A DNA stretch of 64,000 nt from Ruegeria haliotis. Lineage in GTDB: Bacteria > Pseudomonadota > Alphaproteobacteria > Rhodobacterales > Rhodobacteraceae. Under the pieces are notes generated by a model, which was given only the letters and a program-made list of their open reading frames with translations, made no database searches and was not told the DNA's origin. Shown piece by piece: positions 45,322 through 54,075 of the stretch; within the stretch, counting starts at the first letter, position 1; each line of letters starts with the position of its first letter. Where the stretch lies: positions 673,533 to 737,532 of the forward strand of contig NZ_JABXWT010000001.1 in the NCBI RefSeq assembly GCF_013377785.1, written 5' to 3'. The position numbers were made by a program, and so were the translations under genes.

Positions 45322-45813
45322 TCACTGCGCGACAGGTTCGCGCAGTTTCTCGACAAGATCGTTATAGAGTGTGACGCGTTCATCTTCGGACAGAAATGCA
45401 CCTATTTCGACTTCGCGGCCATCTCCGACCAAAGTTACGTAATGCGGCACCGGTCCGCCCTTTTCATGCATTTCAGGTCGGGCCCAATAGCGGTTACAGG
45501 ACCATTCCAGTTGCCCTTTGCCCGGGGTGTGGTGGATCAGCCGCGCCTGAGTTCCGCTCAAAGTCAGCACCTCAAACACGCTGCGGGCGCGATAGTTTGT
45601 CTGGATCGCCAGCCAGAGGCCCAGAACGGTCAGCATCAGGAAGGGCAGCAAGCCCCATAGAACGATTGAGCCCAGCATTGCCAGCAGCGGAAGCAGCCCG
45701 AATAGAAACACCGACAGGATGACAATCATTGCCCCGCGCGGCGGCAGGGAATTGTGTGGCCAAAGGCGCAGTTCGTGCTCTGTTTCAGATGTCTGATTCC
45801 ATCGATACGGCAT
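45322..45813 (-). CDS. DUF2244-family membrane protein
   Basis: The 163-residue protein has two membrane helices at about 27-68 in a hairpin and a cytosolic C-terminal domain containing 'QLEWSCNRYWARPEM' and 'PHYVTLVGDGREVEIGAFLSEDER', features of DUF2244 proteins that often lie near cytochrome oxidase genes in alphaproteobacteria. Here it is 800 bp from ctaD on the same strand. The function is unknown. Confidence 0.85.
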   Translation of the reverse strand: MPYRWNQTSETEHELRLWPHNSLPPRGAMIVILSVFLFGLLPLLAMLGSIVLWGLLPFLMLTVLGLWLAIQTNYRARSVFEVLTLSGTQARLIHHTPGKGQLEWSCNRYWARPEMHEKGGPVPHYVTLVGDGREVEIGAFLSEDERVTLYNDLVEKLREPVAQ

Positions 45814-45857
45814 GGTTGAAAAATAGCGTAACGCAGTCAGGTGTCGACTGTTAACAC

Positions 45858-46457
45858 TCAGACCACATGACCAATCCGGGCCCAGGACAGGGCATCTTCC
45901 AACCGGTCGTCACCCCAGAACACTTCTCCGTTGACGACAAAGCTGGGCGCGCCGAAAACCCCCAGTTTGGCGGCCTGGTCCGTTTCGGTTTCCAGGGCGG
46001 CAATTGTATCCGGACTGCGGGCGCGGGCGAGGGTCAGGCGTGGATCCTGCTGGCAGCGAAGGACGGCCTCGGACAGGGCGGTTTCACTTCCGGCGTCGAC
46101 TCCTTCTTCGAACCAGATGCGATAGAGGTTCTGCGTGAACGCCTTGCCCCACCCATCCCGCATTCCCAAAAGGGCGACCTGGTTGGCCAGCGTCAGATCC
46201 GAGATCGGATAGGGGGCAGGCAGTTTGGCGTGGATATGATACTTGGCGGCACGCCGCTCGATATCGCGCCACATATAGGCGGATTTCACCGGCTTTCCCG
46301 CAAAAGGAATGTTCTGCTGATCCGACATCACTGTGCGCACGTTGAACGGACGCCAATGCACTGTTGCATCATTTTCAGCACACCAGTCATCCAGACGCAT
46401 GACCGTCAGAAAGCTGTAGGTACTGCCAATGGAAAACCAAAAATCGACTTCGGGCAT
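45858..46457 (-). CDS. 2-hydroxychromene-2-carboxylate isomerase family (DsbA fold)
   Basis: The 199-residue protein has the kappa-GST/DsbA-like fold of HCCA isomerases: 'FWFSIGSTYSFL' with the active-site Ser, 'WRPFNVRTVM', and 'LGVFGAPSFVVNGEVFWG' followed by DRL. HCCA isomerase works in naphthalene degradation with glutathione, but chromosomal homologues without other aromatic genes probably have different substrates. There are no aromatic-degradation genes nearby. It lies 45 bp from the DUF2244 gene on the same strand. Confidence 0.9.
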   Translation of the reverse strand: MPEVDFWFSIGSTYSFLTVMRLDDWCAENDATVHWRPFNVRTVMSDQQNIPFAGKPVKSAYMWRDIERRAAKYHIHAKLPAPYPISDLTLANQVALLGMRDGWGKAFTQNLYRIWFEEGVDAGSETALSEAVLRCQQDPRLTLARARSPDTIAALETETDQAAKLGVFGAPSFVVNGEVFWGDDRLEDALSWARIGHVV

Positions 46458-46564
46458 CTGGAACCTCCGGTTTGCCGGATAAGTTGCCCGAACCAGAATA
46501 GCGTATTTTTAACGTTCTGGCGACTTGTTCACCAAATAGTCTTTGGGAAGGGCGAGATGTGCAA

Positions 46565-46594
46565 AGAAAAAACCCCGCCGTGAGGGGCGGGGTT
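46565..46594 (-). terminator. Intrinsic terminator of ctaD
   Basis: On the minus strand a 9-bp stem (AACCCCGCC with GGCGGGGTT) is followed by TTTTTTC. It lies 20 bp after the ctaD stop. Confidence 0.9.
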
Positions 46595-46613
46595 CTCTTG
46601 GATTTCTACGGGA

Positions 46614-48287
46614 TCAGTGCGCGTGGCCCTTGTCCCAGTCTTCCTGTTTGGGCAACTGCTCGAACGTGTGCTCGGGCGGCGGCGAGGGTAGGGTCCATTC
46701 CAGCGTATCCGCGTATTCGTTCCAGTAGTTGTTCTGGGTGATACGTGCGCCGCGGAACAGCGCGTAGAACACGATGCCGAAGAACAGCAGGAACGACGCA
46801 AAGGACACGAACGCGCCAATCGACGAAACATAGTTCCACTGAGCGAACGCCTCAGGGTAGTCGATGTAGCGACGTGGCATGCCCTGGCGACCCAGGAAGT
46901 GCTGCGGGAAGAAGGTCAGGTTGGCGCCGATGAAGAACAGCCAGAAGTGAACCTTGCCCCAGAACTCGGAATACTGACGGCCCGTCATCTTGCCGAAGTA
47001 GAAGTACACACCGGAGAAGATCGCGAACACGGCGCCCAGCGACATCACGTAGTGGAAGTGCGCAACCACATAATAGGTGTCGTGGTACGCACGGTCCACA
47101 CCGGCCTGCGACAGAACCACACCGGTCACACCGCCAACGGTGAACAGGAACAGGAAGCCAAAGGCGAACAGCATCGGCGTCTTGAACTCGATCGAGCCGC
47201 CCCACATGGTCGCGATCCACGAGAAGACCTTAACCCCTGTCGGGACCGCGATGACCATTGTGGCCAGCATAAAGTAGGCCTGCTGCTGTAGTGACATACC
47301 AACGGTGTACATGTGGTGCGCCCACACGACAAAGCCCAGAACACCAATCGCGATGATCGCCCAGACCATCGGCAGATAACCGAAGATCGGCTTGCGCGAG
47401 AAGGTTGCGATCACGTGGCTGATGATGCCGAACCCGGGCAGGATCACGATGTACACTTCCGGGTGGCCAAAGAACCACAGGATGTGCTGATACAGGATCG
47501 GGTCACCGCCACCGGCCGGATCAAAGAAGGTAAAGCCAAAGTTGCGGTCCATCAGCAACATGGTGATCGCGCCTGCCAGAACCGGCAGCGACAGCAGAAT
47601 CAGCCACGAGGTGACGAAGATCGACCAGCTGAACAGCGGCACCTTGAACAGGGTCATGCCCGGGGCACGCATGTTCAGGAAGGTGGTGATCATGTTGATC
47701 GCGCCGAGGATCGAGGAGGCGCCCGATACGTGCACGGCAAAGATCGCGAGGTCCATGGACATGCCGCCTTCGGTCGTCGATAGCGGCGGGTAGAGAACCC
47801 AACCCACGCCAGACCCAAGCTGGTCATTGCCACCCGGTGACAGCAGAGAAGCCACACCCAGCGATGTACCTGCGACATACAGCCAGAAGGACAGGTTATT
47901 CATCCGCGGGAACGCCATATCCGGCGCGCCGATCTGCAACGGCATGAAATAGTTGCCAAATCCGCCGAACAGGGCGGGGATGACAACGAAGAACATCATC
48001 AGAACACCGTGGTAGGTGATCATCACGTTCCAAAGGTGTCCGTTCGGGGTGCAAAGCTCTGCACCGCTGCCGAACAGGCGGAACCCTTCCAGGCACATAT
48101 GCTGTACCCCCGGCTCCATCAGTTCGATCCGCATGACAACGGTCATCAGAACCGAGATCAAACCGACAATAGCCGAAACGATCAGGTATAGAATCCCGAT
48201 GTCCTTGTGGTTGGTCGACATGAACCAGCGGGTGAAAAAGCCGCGCTGATCTTCATGGTCGTGACCATGAATGGCTGCGTCTGCCAT
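46614..48287 (-). CDS. ctaD: Cytochrome c oxidase subunit I (aa3 type)
   Basis: CtaD is the catalytic subunit with heme a, heme a3 and CuB of the terminal oxidase. The 557-residue protein has 12 helices, '[19 protein letters not shown]' at the N-terminus, '[18 protein letters not shown]' (heme a His), '[17 protein letters not shown]' (CuB His, cross-linked Tyr in the YIV context) and '[17 protein letters not shown]' (a3 and a His). The start at 48287 ([14 protein letters not shown]) follows GGAGGCACCTATA. It stands alone here; ctaC and ctaE are elsewhere. An FNR-type site lies 105 bp upstream. Confidence 0.98.
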   Translation of the reverse strand: MADAAIHGHDHEDQRGFFTRWFMSTNHKDIGILYLIVSAIVGLISVLMTVVMRIELMEPGVQHMCLEGFRLFGSGAELCTPNGHLWNVMITYHGVLMMFFVVIPALFGGFGNYFMPLQIGAPDMAFPRMNNLSFWLYVAGTSLGVASLLSPGGNDQLGSGVGWVLYPPLSTTEGGMSMDLAIFAVHVSGASSILGAINMITTFLNMRAPGMTLFKVPLFSWSIFVTSWLILLSLPVLAGAITMLLMDRNFGFTFFDPAGGGDPILYQHILWFFGHPEVYIVILPGFGIISHVIATFSRKPIFGYLPMVWAIIAIGVLGFVVWAHHMYTVGMSLQQQAYFMLATMVIAVPTGVKVFSWIATMWGGSIEFKTPMLFAFGFLFLFTVGGVTGVVLSQAGVDRAYHDTYYVVAHFHYVMSLGAVFAIFSGVYFYFGKMTGRQYSEFWGKVHFWLFFIGANLTFFPQHFLGRQGMPRRYIDYPEAFAQWNYVSSIGAFVSFASFLLFFGIVFYALFRGARITQNNYWNEYADTLEWTLPSPPPEHTFEQLPKQEDWDKGHAH

Positions 48288-48391
48288 TATAGGTGCCTCC
48301 TGTTGCAACTGCACCGCGCTGCCGGACCTCTCCGGCGCGCAGGATTCCTGCTGGTTTTAGAATGCGAAGAGGACACCTTCAATGGCCGAGT

Positions 48392-48405
48392 TTGATCTGG
48401 ATCAA
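48392..48405. promoter_or_regulatory. FNR/FnrL-type box upstream of ctaD
   Basis: TTGAT, CTGG, ATCAA is a perfect FNR consensus. It is 105 bp upstream of the ctaD start and 188 bp upstream of the divergent HIT gene. FnrL in Rhodobacteraceae controls oxidases by oxygen, so repression of the aa3 oxidase under low oxygen is a plausible role. The rest of the 305-bp gap (48288-48592) holds only a small CCCTC/GAGGG hairpin near 48536-48550. Confidence 0.7.
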
Positions 48406-48592
48406 GATTAATTGTCGCGGGCAGGGGGCTGCAGCGCGATTTTTCGGCCTCGAATGGGTGATATCTGGTCATCGCCGTCCTGATTTCAAGAGACCGACTG
48501 CAAGCCGGAATGCGGTCCGGCGGAGAACTGCCTTGACCCTCGGATGAGGGGATCGCAGAACTACCCTGACACCCGAAAACCGGAGACTGGAC

Positions 48593-49012
48593 ATGGCCGC
48601 TTACGATCCCGAGAACATCTTTGCCAAGATACTGCGGGGAGAGATCCCATCGACCCGCGTGTATGAGGATGAGGATACGCTGGCCTTCATGGATATCATG
48701 CCACGCGCAGATGGACACTTGCTGGTGATCCCGAAAACCCCATGTCGCAACCTGTTGGATGCCGCGCCCGAACAACTCGCGGCAGTCATGGCGACTGTTC
48801 AGAAGATGTCGCATGCGGCGAAAAACGCATTTGAGGCGGATGGTGTCACAATCCAGCAATTCAACGAAGCCGCCGGAGGGCAGGAGGTGTTCCACCTGCA
48901 TTTCCACATTCTGCCACGGCACGAGGGGGTCTCGATGCGCCCACCGGGTAAAATGGGGGATTTCGACCTAATTGCTGAACACGCGAACAAAATCAAAGCG
49001 GCCTTGGATTAA
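48593..49012 (+). CDS. HIT-family nucleotide hydrolase
   Basis: The 139-residue protein is a histidine-triad hydrolase; the catalytic triad is 'VFHLHFHILPRHE', preceded by 'NIFAKILRGEIPSTRVYED' and 'FMDIMPRADGHLLVIPK'. HINT-like members cleave adenosine phosphoramidates or dinucleotides. The ATG at 48593 follows CCGGAGACTGGAC. Cytosolic; no functional link with ctaD is evident. Confidence 0.95.
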   Translation: MAAYDPENIFAKILRGEIPSTRVYEDEDTLAFMDIMPRADGHLLVIPKTPCRNLLDAAPEQLAAVMATVQKMSHAAKNAFEADGVTIQQFNEAAGGQEVFHLHFHILPRHEGVSMRPPGKMGDFDLIAEHANKIKAALD

Positions 49013-49099
49013 TCAGACCGAAGTGGCAAGAGCTTGCTGCTCGGGGTGACTGCATCAGTTGCTGTTAGGCGTCGATTGAAGATTTTTTATTTCAAACAC

Positions 49100-49130
49100 T
49101 TGAGCCTCTAGTAACCAGAGGAATTACATG
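49100..49130 (+). promoter_or_regulatory. MerR-family-type promoter/operator upstream of the CDF exporter
   Basis: TTGAGC at 49100-49105 is followed by the dyad CCTCT-N7-AGAGG (49105-49121, with core AGTAACC) and a -10-like TACAT about 18-19 bp from the -35. Elongated spacers holding such a dyad are the hallmark of ZntR/CadR/PbrR promoters. It lies 35 bp before the CDF start. No MerR gene is in the window. Confidence 0.6.
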
Positions 49131-49164
49131 CCCTGAATAGCGGCACACAAGGGGCAAGAACGAT

Positions 49165-50100
49165 ATGGCGCACAATCACTCTAATCACGGGCACGCGCAT
49201 AGTCACATTGACCCGAGCGCCGGTGATGCACGTGTCGCCTGGGCAATCGGCGTCAACATGTTGCTGACGGCGGCGCAGGTCATCGGCGGTGTCCTGTCAG
49301 GGTCATTGGCTCTGATAGCGGACGCGTTACACAATTTTTCAGATGCCATCGCCCTGATTATTGCGTTTTTTGCTCGCAAGATTGCCAGACGTCCCGCCGA
49401 TGCTCGCATGAGCTTTGGTTACGGTCGGGCCGAGGTTGTCGCGGCACTGGTCAATTACACAACGTTGGTCGTGTTGTCGGTTTACCTGTTTTATGAAGGC
49501 GTGATGCGGTTCTTCGAGCCCGAGCCCATCAATGGGTGGATGGTCGTATGGATTGCCGCATTGGCTCTGGTGATTGACCTGATCACCGCGGCACTGACCT
49601 ATTCCATGGCCAAAGAAAGCATGAACATACGTGCGGCATTCGTGCATAACGTTGCCGATGCGTTGGGATCAGTTGCGGTGATCGTCGCTGGGTCTGCCGT
49701 GATCTGGTTCAACTGGATCTGGGTGGATCCTGCTGTCACGATCATGATTTCGGTCTACATTCTGTGGCATGTCAAAGCCGAGATCGGTGAAACGATACGG
49801 GTCCTGATGCTTGGCGCGCCGCCAGAGTTGGACCCGGAAGAAGTTGCAACCGCAATCGAGGGAACCAAGGGCGTCACCGAAGTGCACCACGTCCACCTGT
49901 GGAGTATGCAAGAGCGACAGTCTGCATTGACCGCCCACCTGGTAATCGCAGCCGATGTCTGGCCCGGTGCCGAAGATGTACGAGAGAGTGTAAGGCAAAT
50001 CTTGAAGGATCGCTTTGGGATCGGGCATGCAACGCTCGAACTCGAGCAATCCGAACGTGCCTGTATTGGCTCGTCGCGGTTTGGACATCAGGAAAATTAG
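49165..50100 (+). CDS. Cation diffusion facilitator metal exporter
   Basis: The 311-residue protein has a His-rich N-terminus (HNHSNHGHAHSHID) and six helices with CDF metal-site motifs 'IADALHNFSDAIAL' in helix 2 and 'FVHNVADALGSVAV' in helix 5; the H/D-xxx-D pattern suggests Zn(II) with Cd or Co as alternatives. The cytosolic C-terminal domain from about 205 has 'TEVHHVHLWSMQERQ' with metal ligands. It is a proton-driven exporter of CzcD/ZitB type. A MerR-like operator upstream implies metal-induced expression. Confidence 0.95.
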   Translation: MAHNHSNHGHAHSHIDPSAGDARVAWAIGVNMLLTAAQVIGGVLSGSLALIADALHNFSDAIALIIAFFARKIARRPADARMSFGYGRAEVVAALVNYTTLVVLSVYLFYEGVMRFFEPEPINGWMVVWIAALALVIDLITAALTYSMAKESMNIRAAFVHNVADALGSVAVIVAGSAVIWFNWIWVDPAVTIMISVYILWHVKAEIGETIRVLMLGAPPELDPEEVATAIEGTKGVTEVHHVHLWSMQERQSALTAHLVIAADVWPGAEDVRESVRQILKDRFGIGHATLELEQSERACIGSSRFGHQEN

Positions 50101-50413
50101 GACCCTGAAATGAGAATTGCCGTTCCGATTTGGGGTCGGAACGGCAGACTCGTAACCAAACACTTCTCGGATTTCGCGGGCAAGCCCGGATCACCGGTTA
50201 ACATACCACTCACTCTAGACTGGTAAATTCATACTACTCGTTAACGAGGTTGGTGTATTCAGCCGATGTGAATTTTAGTTAAAGTTTCCCATAATATGAG
50301 GCAACCATTGGCGAATTAATGCGCCCTTCGGAAACAGAAGTCTCCGGGATCGCCGATTGTTGTTTCCGCAAGCGTAAATTGGCGATTCGACACCGCCGTC
50401 AGGAGGCGATGCG
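50101..50413. other. Intergenic region without a supported gene
   Basis: This 313-bp AT-richer gap lies between convergent CDF and lipB genes. It contains a 10-bp-stem hairpin, GCCGTTCCGA (50119-50128) with TCGGAACGGC (50136-50145), 18 bp after the CDF stop and without a T-run, probably the CDF transcript end, and a short palindrome CTCGTTAACGAG near 50237-50248. I see no coding region or RNA gene. Confidence 0.5.
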
Positions 50414-51070
50414 TCAGGCGTTGGTTGTTTCGAAAACCTCGACAAATGTCTTTCGCAACGCGGCGTCCAGATCCGCGATTGTCACGGGTAATCCCAGATC
50501 GACCAGAGACGTCACGCCATATTCGCTGATCCCGCAGGGGACGATGCCCGAGAAATGTTCGAGGTCGGGTTCCACATTGATGGAAATGCCGTGAAAGCTG
50601 ACCCATTTGCGCAGACGCAGGCCGATGGCAGCAATCTTATCTTCGGCGGGTTTGCCGGTCACGGTCAGCGGTTTGTCGTCGCGTCGCACCCAGACACCCA
50701 CGCGCCCGTCCCGGATTTCGCCATGAACATTGAACTCGGCCAGCGCCGATATCACCCAGTTTTCCAGATGCTTTACAAACTGGCGAACGTCACGACCGCG
50801 TTTGTTCAGATCCAGCATGACATAAGCCACACGTTGTCCGGGGCCATGATAGGTATATTCGCCGCCGCGCTTACTTTCATAAACCGGAAACCTCTCAGGG
50901 TCCGTTAGGTCCTGGATTTTGGCAGAGGTCCCCGCCGTATAAAGCGGTGGGTGTTCCAACAACCAGACGCATTCATCAGCGTCACCCGCAGCAATCGATG
51001 CGACCCGCGCCTCCATAAAGGCGACGGCATCGTCATAGCTGGTCAAACCATCGGTGATTTTCCATTCCAT
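50414..51070 (-). CDS. lipB: Octanoyl-[ACP]:protein N-octanoyltransferase
   Basis: LipB transfers octanoate from ACP to the lipoyl domains of 2-oxoacid dehydrogenases; LipA then inserts sulfur. The 218-residue protein has '[16 protein letters not shown]', '[18 protein letters not shown]', the catalytic Lys-bearing '[19 protein letters not shown]' and '[15 protein letters not shown]' with its catalytic Cys. The ATG at 51070 gives the normal N-terminus. Divergence from neighbours suggests its own promoter inside or near the FrnE gene 3' end, 39 bp away. Confidence 0.97.
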   Translation of the reverse strand: MEWKITDGLTSYDDAVAFMEARVASIAAGDADECVWLLEHPPLYTAGTSAKIQDLTDPERFPVYESKRGGEYTYHGPGQRVAYVMLDLNKRGRDVRQFVKHLENWVISALAEFNVHGEIRDGRVGVWVRRDDKPLTVTGKPAEDKIAAIGLRLRKWVSFHGISINVEPDLEHFSGIVPCGISEYGVTSLVDLGLPVTIADLDAALRKTFVEVFETTNA

Positions 51071-51109
51071 GCGGGCCTCATACCGTGCAAGCCGGGCAGG
51101 GGAAAGGGG

Positions 51110-51769
51110 TCAGGCGGCCTCAGCCAAGCAACGCTGCAGCACCTGAGCGTAAGTATCCGTTCCTTGCGCGCCGGTCAGCAGATATTTCCCACCAAACACC
51201 ATTGATGGCACGCCTGAGATGCCGCGACCCGTCCAGAACTGCTGTTTCTCACGCACCGATGCAACAAGTTGACCTGTTTCCAACACGGCGCGGGCGGCCT
51301 CAGGGTCGAGCCCTGCCGCCTTAACAGTGGCCAACAGAACCTCTTGATCTGACACGTCCTGCTGTTGTGTAAAATAGGCCTCGAACAATGCCAGTTTCAA
51401 AGGATGTTGGCGGCCCTGTTCTTCGGCCCAGTCGAGCAGTTGGTGTGCGGCAAATGTATTAACAATCCGGCTGTCATCATTGAAATTAAACGTAAACCCC
51501 AGCTCCGCGCCAAGGGATGTAAGCCGGTCACGCGCTTGCTGGCTTTGCTCGGTGGTTGAGCCGTATTTCTCTGCGATATGCTCACGTAGGTTCTGACCCT
51601 CGGGGAGCATGTTGGGATTGAGTTCGAAAGGATGCCACCTCAGGTGGGCCAATACGCCTTGTTGCTGTAAGGCCAGATCAAGTTGCCTGAACCCAACGAC
51701 GCACCAAGGGCAGACGACGTCCGAGACGATGTCGACTTGAACGACGGGGCGGGGATCGGGCATGGTCAT
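51110..51769 (-). CDS. DsbA-family oxidoreductase, FrnE-like
   Basis: The 219-residue protein has a thioredoxin fold with 'DIVSDVVCPWCVVGFRQLD' (active-site CPWC), a helical insertion, and 'ISGVPSMVFGGKYLLTGAQG' with the cis-Pro. FrnE-like proteins are cytosolic disulfide isomerases or polyketide-related oxidoreductases; there is no signal peptide. The start at 51769 (MTMPDPRPVV) follows GGAGCCGCAA. It lies upstream of lipB on the same strand. Confidence 0.92.
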   Translation of the reverse strand: MTMPDPRPVVQVDIVSDVVCPWCVVGFRQLDLALQQQGVLAHLRWHPFELNPNMLPEGQNLREHIAEKYGSTTEQSQQARDRLTSLGAELGFTFNFNDDSRIVNTFAAHQLLDWAEEQGRQHPLKLALFEAYFTQQQDVSDQEVLLATVKAAGLDPEAARAVLETGQLVASVREKQQFWTGRGISGVPSMVFGGKYLLTGAQGTDTYAQVLQRCLAEAA

Positions 51770-51857
51770 TTGCGGCTCCTGATAACTGCAACGGCTAGTG
51801 TAGAAAGTTGTAGATATGACTGCGCCATGAGATTTTAAACTGGCGTGTTTTTGTCTC

Positions 51858-51886
51858 TTCACATCCTGCGTCTCAGCGTCTATACG
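51858..51886 (+). promoter_or_regulatory. Putative promoter of tRNA-Leu
   Basis: TTCACA (51858-51863), a 17-bp spacer and TATACG (51881-51886), 24 bp before the mature tRNA. The -35 is weak; the position and -10 are reasonable. Confidence 0.4.
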
Positions 51887-51909
51887 CCCCTCACCAAGTC
51901 ACTGGCAGT

Positions 51910-51996
51910 GCGGTCGTGGCGGAATTGGTAGACGCGCAGCGTTGAGGTCGCTGTGGGGTAACACCCGTGGAAGTTCGAGTCTTCTCGACCGCACCA
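51910..51996 (+). tRNA. tRNA-Leu (anticodon GAG)
   Basis: The 87-base sequence folds into a class II (long variable arm) tRNA: acceptor GCGGTCG with CGACCGC, D-loop AATTGGTAGAC, anticodon stem CAGCG/CGCTG with loop TTGAGGT (anticodon GAG at 51944-51946), a variable arm around TGTGGGGTAACACCCGT, and the T-loop TTCGAGT. The discriminator A and CCA are encoded (51993-51996). It reads CUC/CUU leucine codons. The glycan-type gene cluster starts 148 bp downstream. Confidence 0.97.
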
Positions 51997-52144
51997 TTTT
52001 CTCAAAGTTCAAAGTTTTTACTGGACTTTAAGGGTGTAGGCTTGCACCAGTTTTATCCTGGATTGCCGATACATCCATTTCCCATCTCGCCCACGCCTTT
52101 TGCCTTGTGTAAGAAAGGGGCAACGAAATTCGGGATCGGCCAGG

Positions 52145-53128
52145 ATGTCTCAGACCATAACCGTATTCACAACGATGAAGAACGAAGGCCCTTATATGTT
52201 GGAATGGGTCGCCTTTCATCAGGCATTGGGCGTAGATCACTTTGTGATTTTCACCAATGATTGTGATGACGGCACCGACGAGATGGCGTGCAGGCTGCAA
52301 CAGTTGGGATTAGCGACCCATGTCCCAAATGAAGTCAAAGAAGGCGGCAATCCACAGCATCAGATGCTGCGCCGTGCAAGGCATCAGCCCAAGGTGAAGG
52401 AAGCTGATTGGTTGATGTGTCTGGATGTCGATGAGTTTTGGAACATCCGATGCGGCGACCACAGCTTTGGTGCCTTGATCTCTGAGGTCGAGCAGCGCGC
52501 AGGGCAACCTGTTGATGCAATCTCGTTCGCGTGGAAGCTGTTTGGCAGTTCGGGCAACATAAGCTTTGAAGACAAGCCGGTGACTGAAGCCTTTTCGATG
52601 GCGGATCAGGAGTTTCCGCATCATTCAGGGCGCGCATATGGGTTGAAAACGTTGTTTCGCAACAATGGCAAGTTCACCCGGTTCGGGCCTCATCGTCCCA
52701 AGGGAATAGAAGAGGGCAAAGAAGATCAAATTGCCTGGTCTGACGCCGGCGGCAATCTGTTTCCCGCTGCCGATGTAGGCTGGCGGGCGTGGCGCGGGTT
52801 TGACCACAAGTTTGGGCGTTTGCATCATTACTCGGTGCGATCGCTCGACGGGTTCCTGATCAAGCGCGACCGGGGGCGAACCAACCATATACGTGTAGAT
52901 CAGGGGCAGAGCTATTGGTTGGACATGAACGTAAACAAAGAAACGGATCAGTCGATCCTATCTGCCGCGCAGCGTTCGAGCGATCTACTGGCCGAACTTA
53001 AAGACGATGCCGAGTTGGGCCAATTGCATAGCAAGGCGTGTGGCTGGCACCGTGCAAGGGTCTCTGAAATCAAACTGCGACCGGACTGGGTGGAATTCCG
53101 CGCCTGGCTGGCGGACAATCTGGTTTAA
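52145..53128 (+). CDS. Glycosyltransferase, GT2 subfamily (Glyco_tranf_2_4-like)
   Basis: A 327-residue cytosolic enzyme with the GT-A nucleotide-sugar fold: 'ITVFTTMKNEGPYMLEWVAF' at the N-terminus, 'IFTNDCDDGTDE' and the metal-binding 'LMCLDVDEFWNI' (DxD) near residue 100, plus a long C-terminal half with 'RFGPHRPKG' and 'LHHYSVRSLDGFLIKRDRG'. The sugar is unknown. It is a clear paralogue of the last gene in the cluster (56168-57148). The start at 52145 was chosen by family similarity; the RBS is weak. It begins the four-gene cluster after tRNA-Leu. Confidence 0.85.
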   Translation: MSQTITVFTTMKNEGPYMLEWVAFHQALGVDHFVIFTNDCDDGTDEMACRLQQLGLATHVPNEVKEGGNPQHQMLRRARHQPKVKEADWLMCLDVDEFWNIRCGDHSFGALISEVEQRAGQPVDAISFAWKLFGSSGNISFEDKPVTEAFSMADQEFPHHSGRAYGLKTLFRNNGKFTRFGPHRPKGIEEGKEDQIAWSDAGGNLFPAADVGWRAWRGFDHKFGRLHHYSVRSLDGFLIKRDRGRTNHIRVDQGQSYWLDMNVNKETDQSILSAAQRSSDLLAELKDDAELGQLHSKACGWHRARVSEIKLRPDWVEFRAWLADNLV

Positions 53129-53133
53129 GATCG

Positions 53134-54075
53134 ATGGCAGACGATCTTCCTCAAGAGCAGCTTAAGCCCGAGCATCCGGATCGCAAAACAGGGTATGAGC
53201 GCATTCTGACCGACCCGGCACCGCCATGGTTCGTCGAGCTTTATCCCGGCGGAGATGGCACAGGGTTTCTGCAGAAACTGGAACGCCACGCGATGGTCTA
53301 TCATCAGCGCGACCTCGCGCGGTTGGTGGTCAGTTTCGACAATATTGCCAATGTGAATGATCTTTCGTTTGCGCGCGAACCCTGGGGGTGGAAGTTCTTT
53401 CGGGACGAAGGCTGGTCGCATCTGGGCGTCGTGGCCCGAACGAAAGCGTGGTACCGCGATCCCGAGATCATCTCTTATTTTCAAGACAAAGCGCGCGAAG
53501 GGTTTTTCGAACGTTTTGATCAGGTTGTTTTTGCTGGCGCATCCATGGGAGGGTTCGGAGCGCTGGTTTTCTCGTCTGTTGTGCCCGGATCGACTGTGAT
53601 TGCGTTCAACCCGCAAACCACGTTGGACGAAAGGATCGTGCCTTGGGAAACCCGATATCGGTTTGGCCGGGTTCAGGACTGGGATTTGTCGTTGGGGGAT
53701 GCGGCGGAAGCCATTAGATCGGCAGGCCATGTCTATGTGTTTTACGACCCGTTCTTTGATCTGGATCGGTTGCACGCGTCGCGCTTGCAAGGGCCGAACG
53801 TTCTGTTGCTCAAAACCTGGTTTTCCAATCACTTTGCCGCGCCGATGTTGCGAAAGCTCAATCTGCTGAAACCGGTGATGCAGGAAGCGATGGCTGGCAC
53901 TTTGAATTCGACCGAGTATTACGAAGCGATGCGTAAACGTCGCGGCTTGCCTTTGTATATGCGCGGGATCGAAGCCGTCGGCGGCGAACGCCACCCCAAG
54001 CTTGTGAACGCTGCACGGCACAGATTTCGTACGCTTCGTCGGCAATCTGCTGCAATGGCAGCGGGGACAACATGA
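53134..54075 (+). CDS. Alpha/beta-hydrolase-like protein of a glycan cluster
   Basis: The 313-residue protein has a nucleophile-elbow-like 'VVFAGASMGGFGALVF' near residue 133 with beta-strand context on both sides, and hydrolase-like later strands ('VYVFYDPFFDLDRLHA', 'VLLLKTWFSNHF', the latter with a possible catalytic His). The N-terminal 'SFDNIANVNDLSFAREPW' segment is shared by proteins I remember from roseobacter surface-glycan loci, variously annotated. There is no signal peptide. It starts 5 bp after the first glycosyltransferase and overlaps the next gene by four bases (ATGA). An acyl- or sugar-modifying esterase role is possible but unproven. Confidence 0.7.
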   Translation: MADDLPQEQLKPEHPDRKTGYERILTDPAPPWFVELYPGGDGTGFLQKLERHAMVYHQRDLARLVVSFDNIANVNDLSFAREPWGWKFFRDEGWSHLGVVARTKAWYRDPEIISYFQDKAREGFFERFDQVVFAGASMGGFGALVFSSVVPGSTVIAFNPQTTLDERIVPWETRYRFGRVQDWDLSLGDAAEAIRSAGHVYVFYDPFFDLDRLHASRLQGPNVLLLKTWFSNHFAAPMLRKLNLLKPVMQEAMAGTLNSTEYYEAMRKRRGLPLYMRGIEAVGGERHPKLVNAARHRFRTLRRQSAAMAAGTT

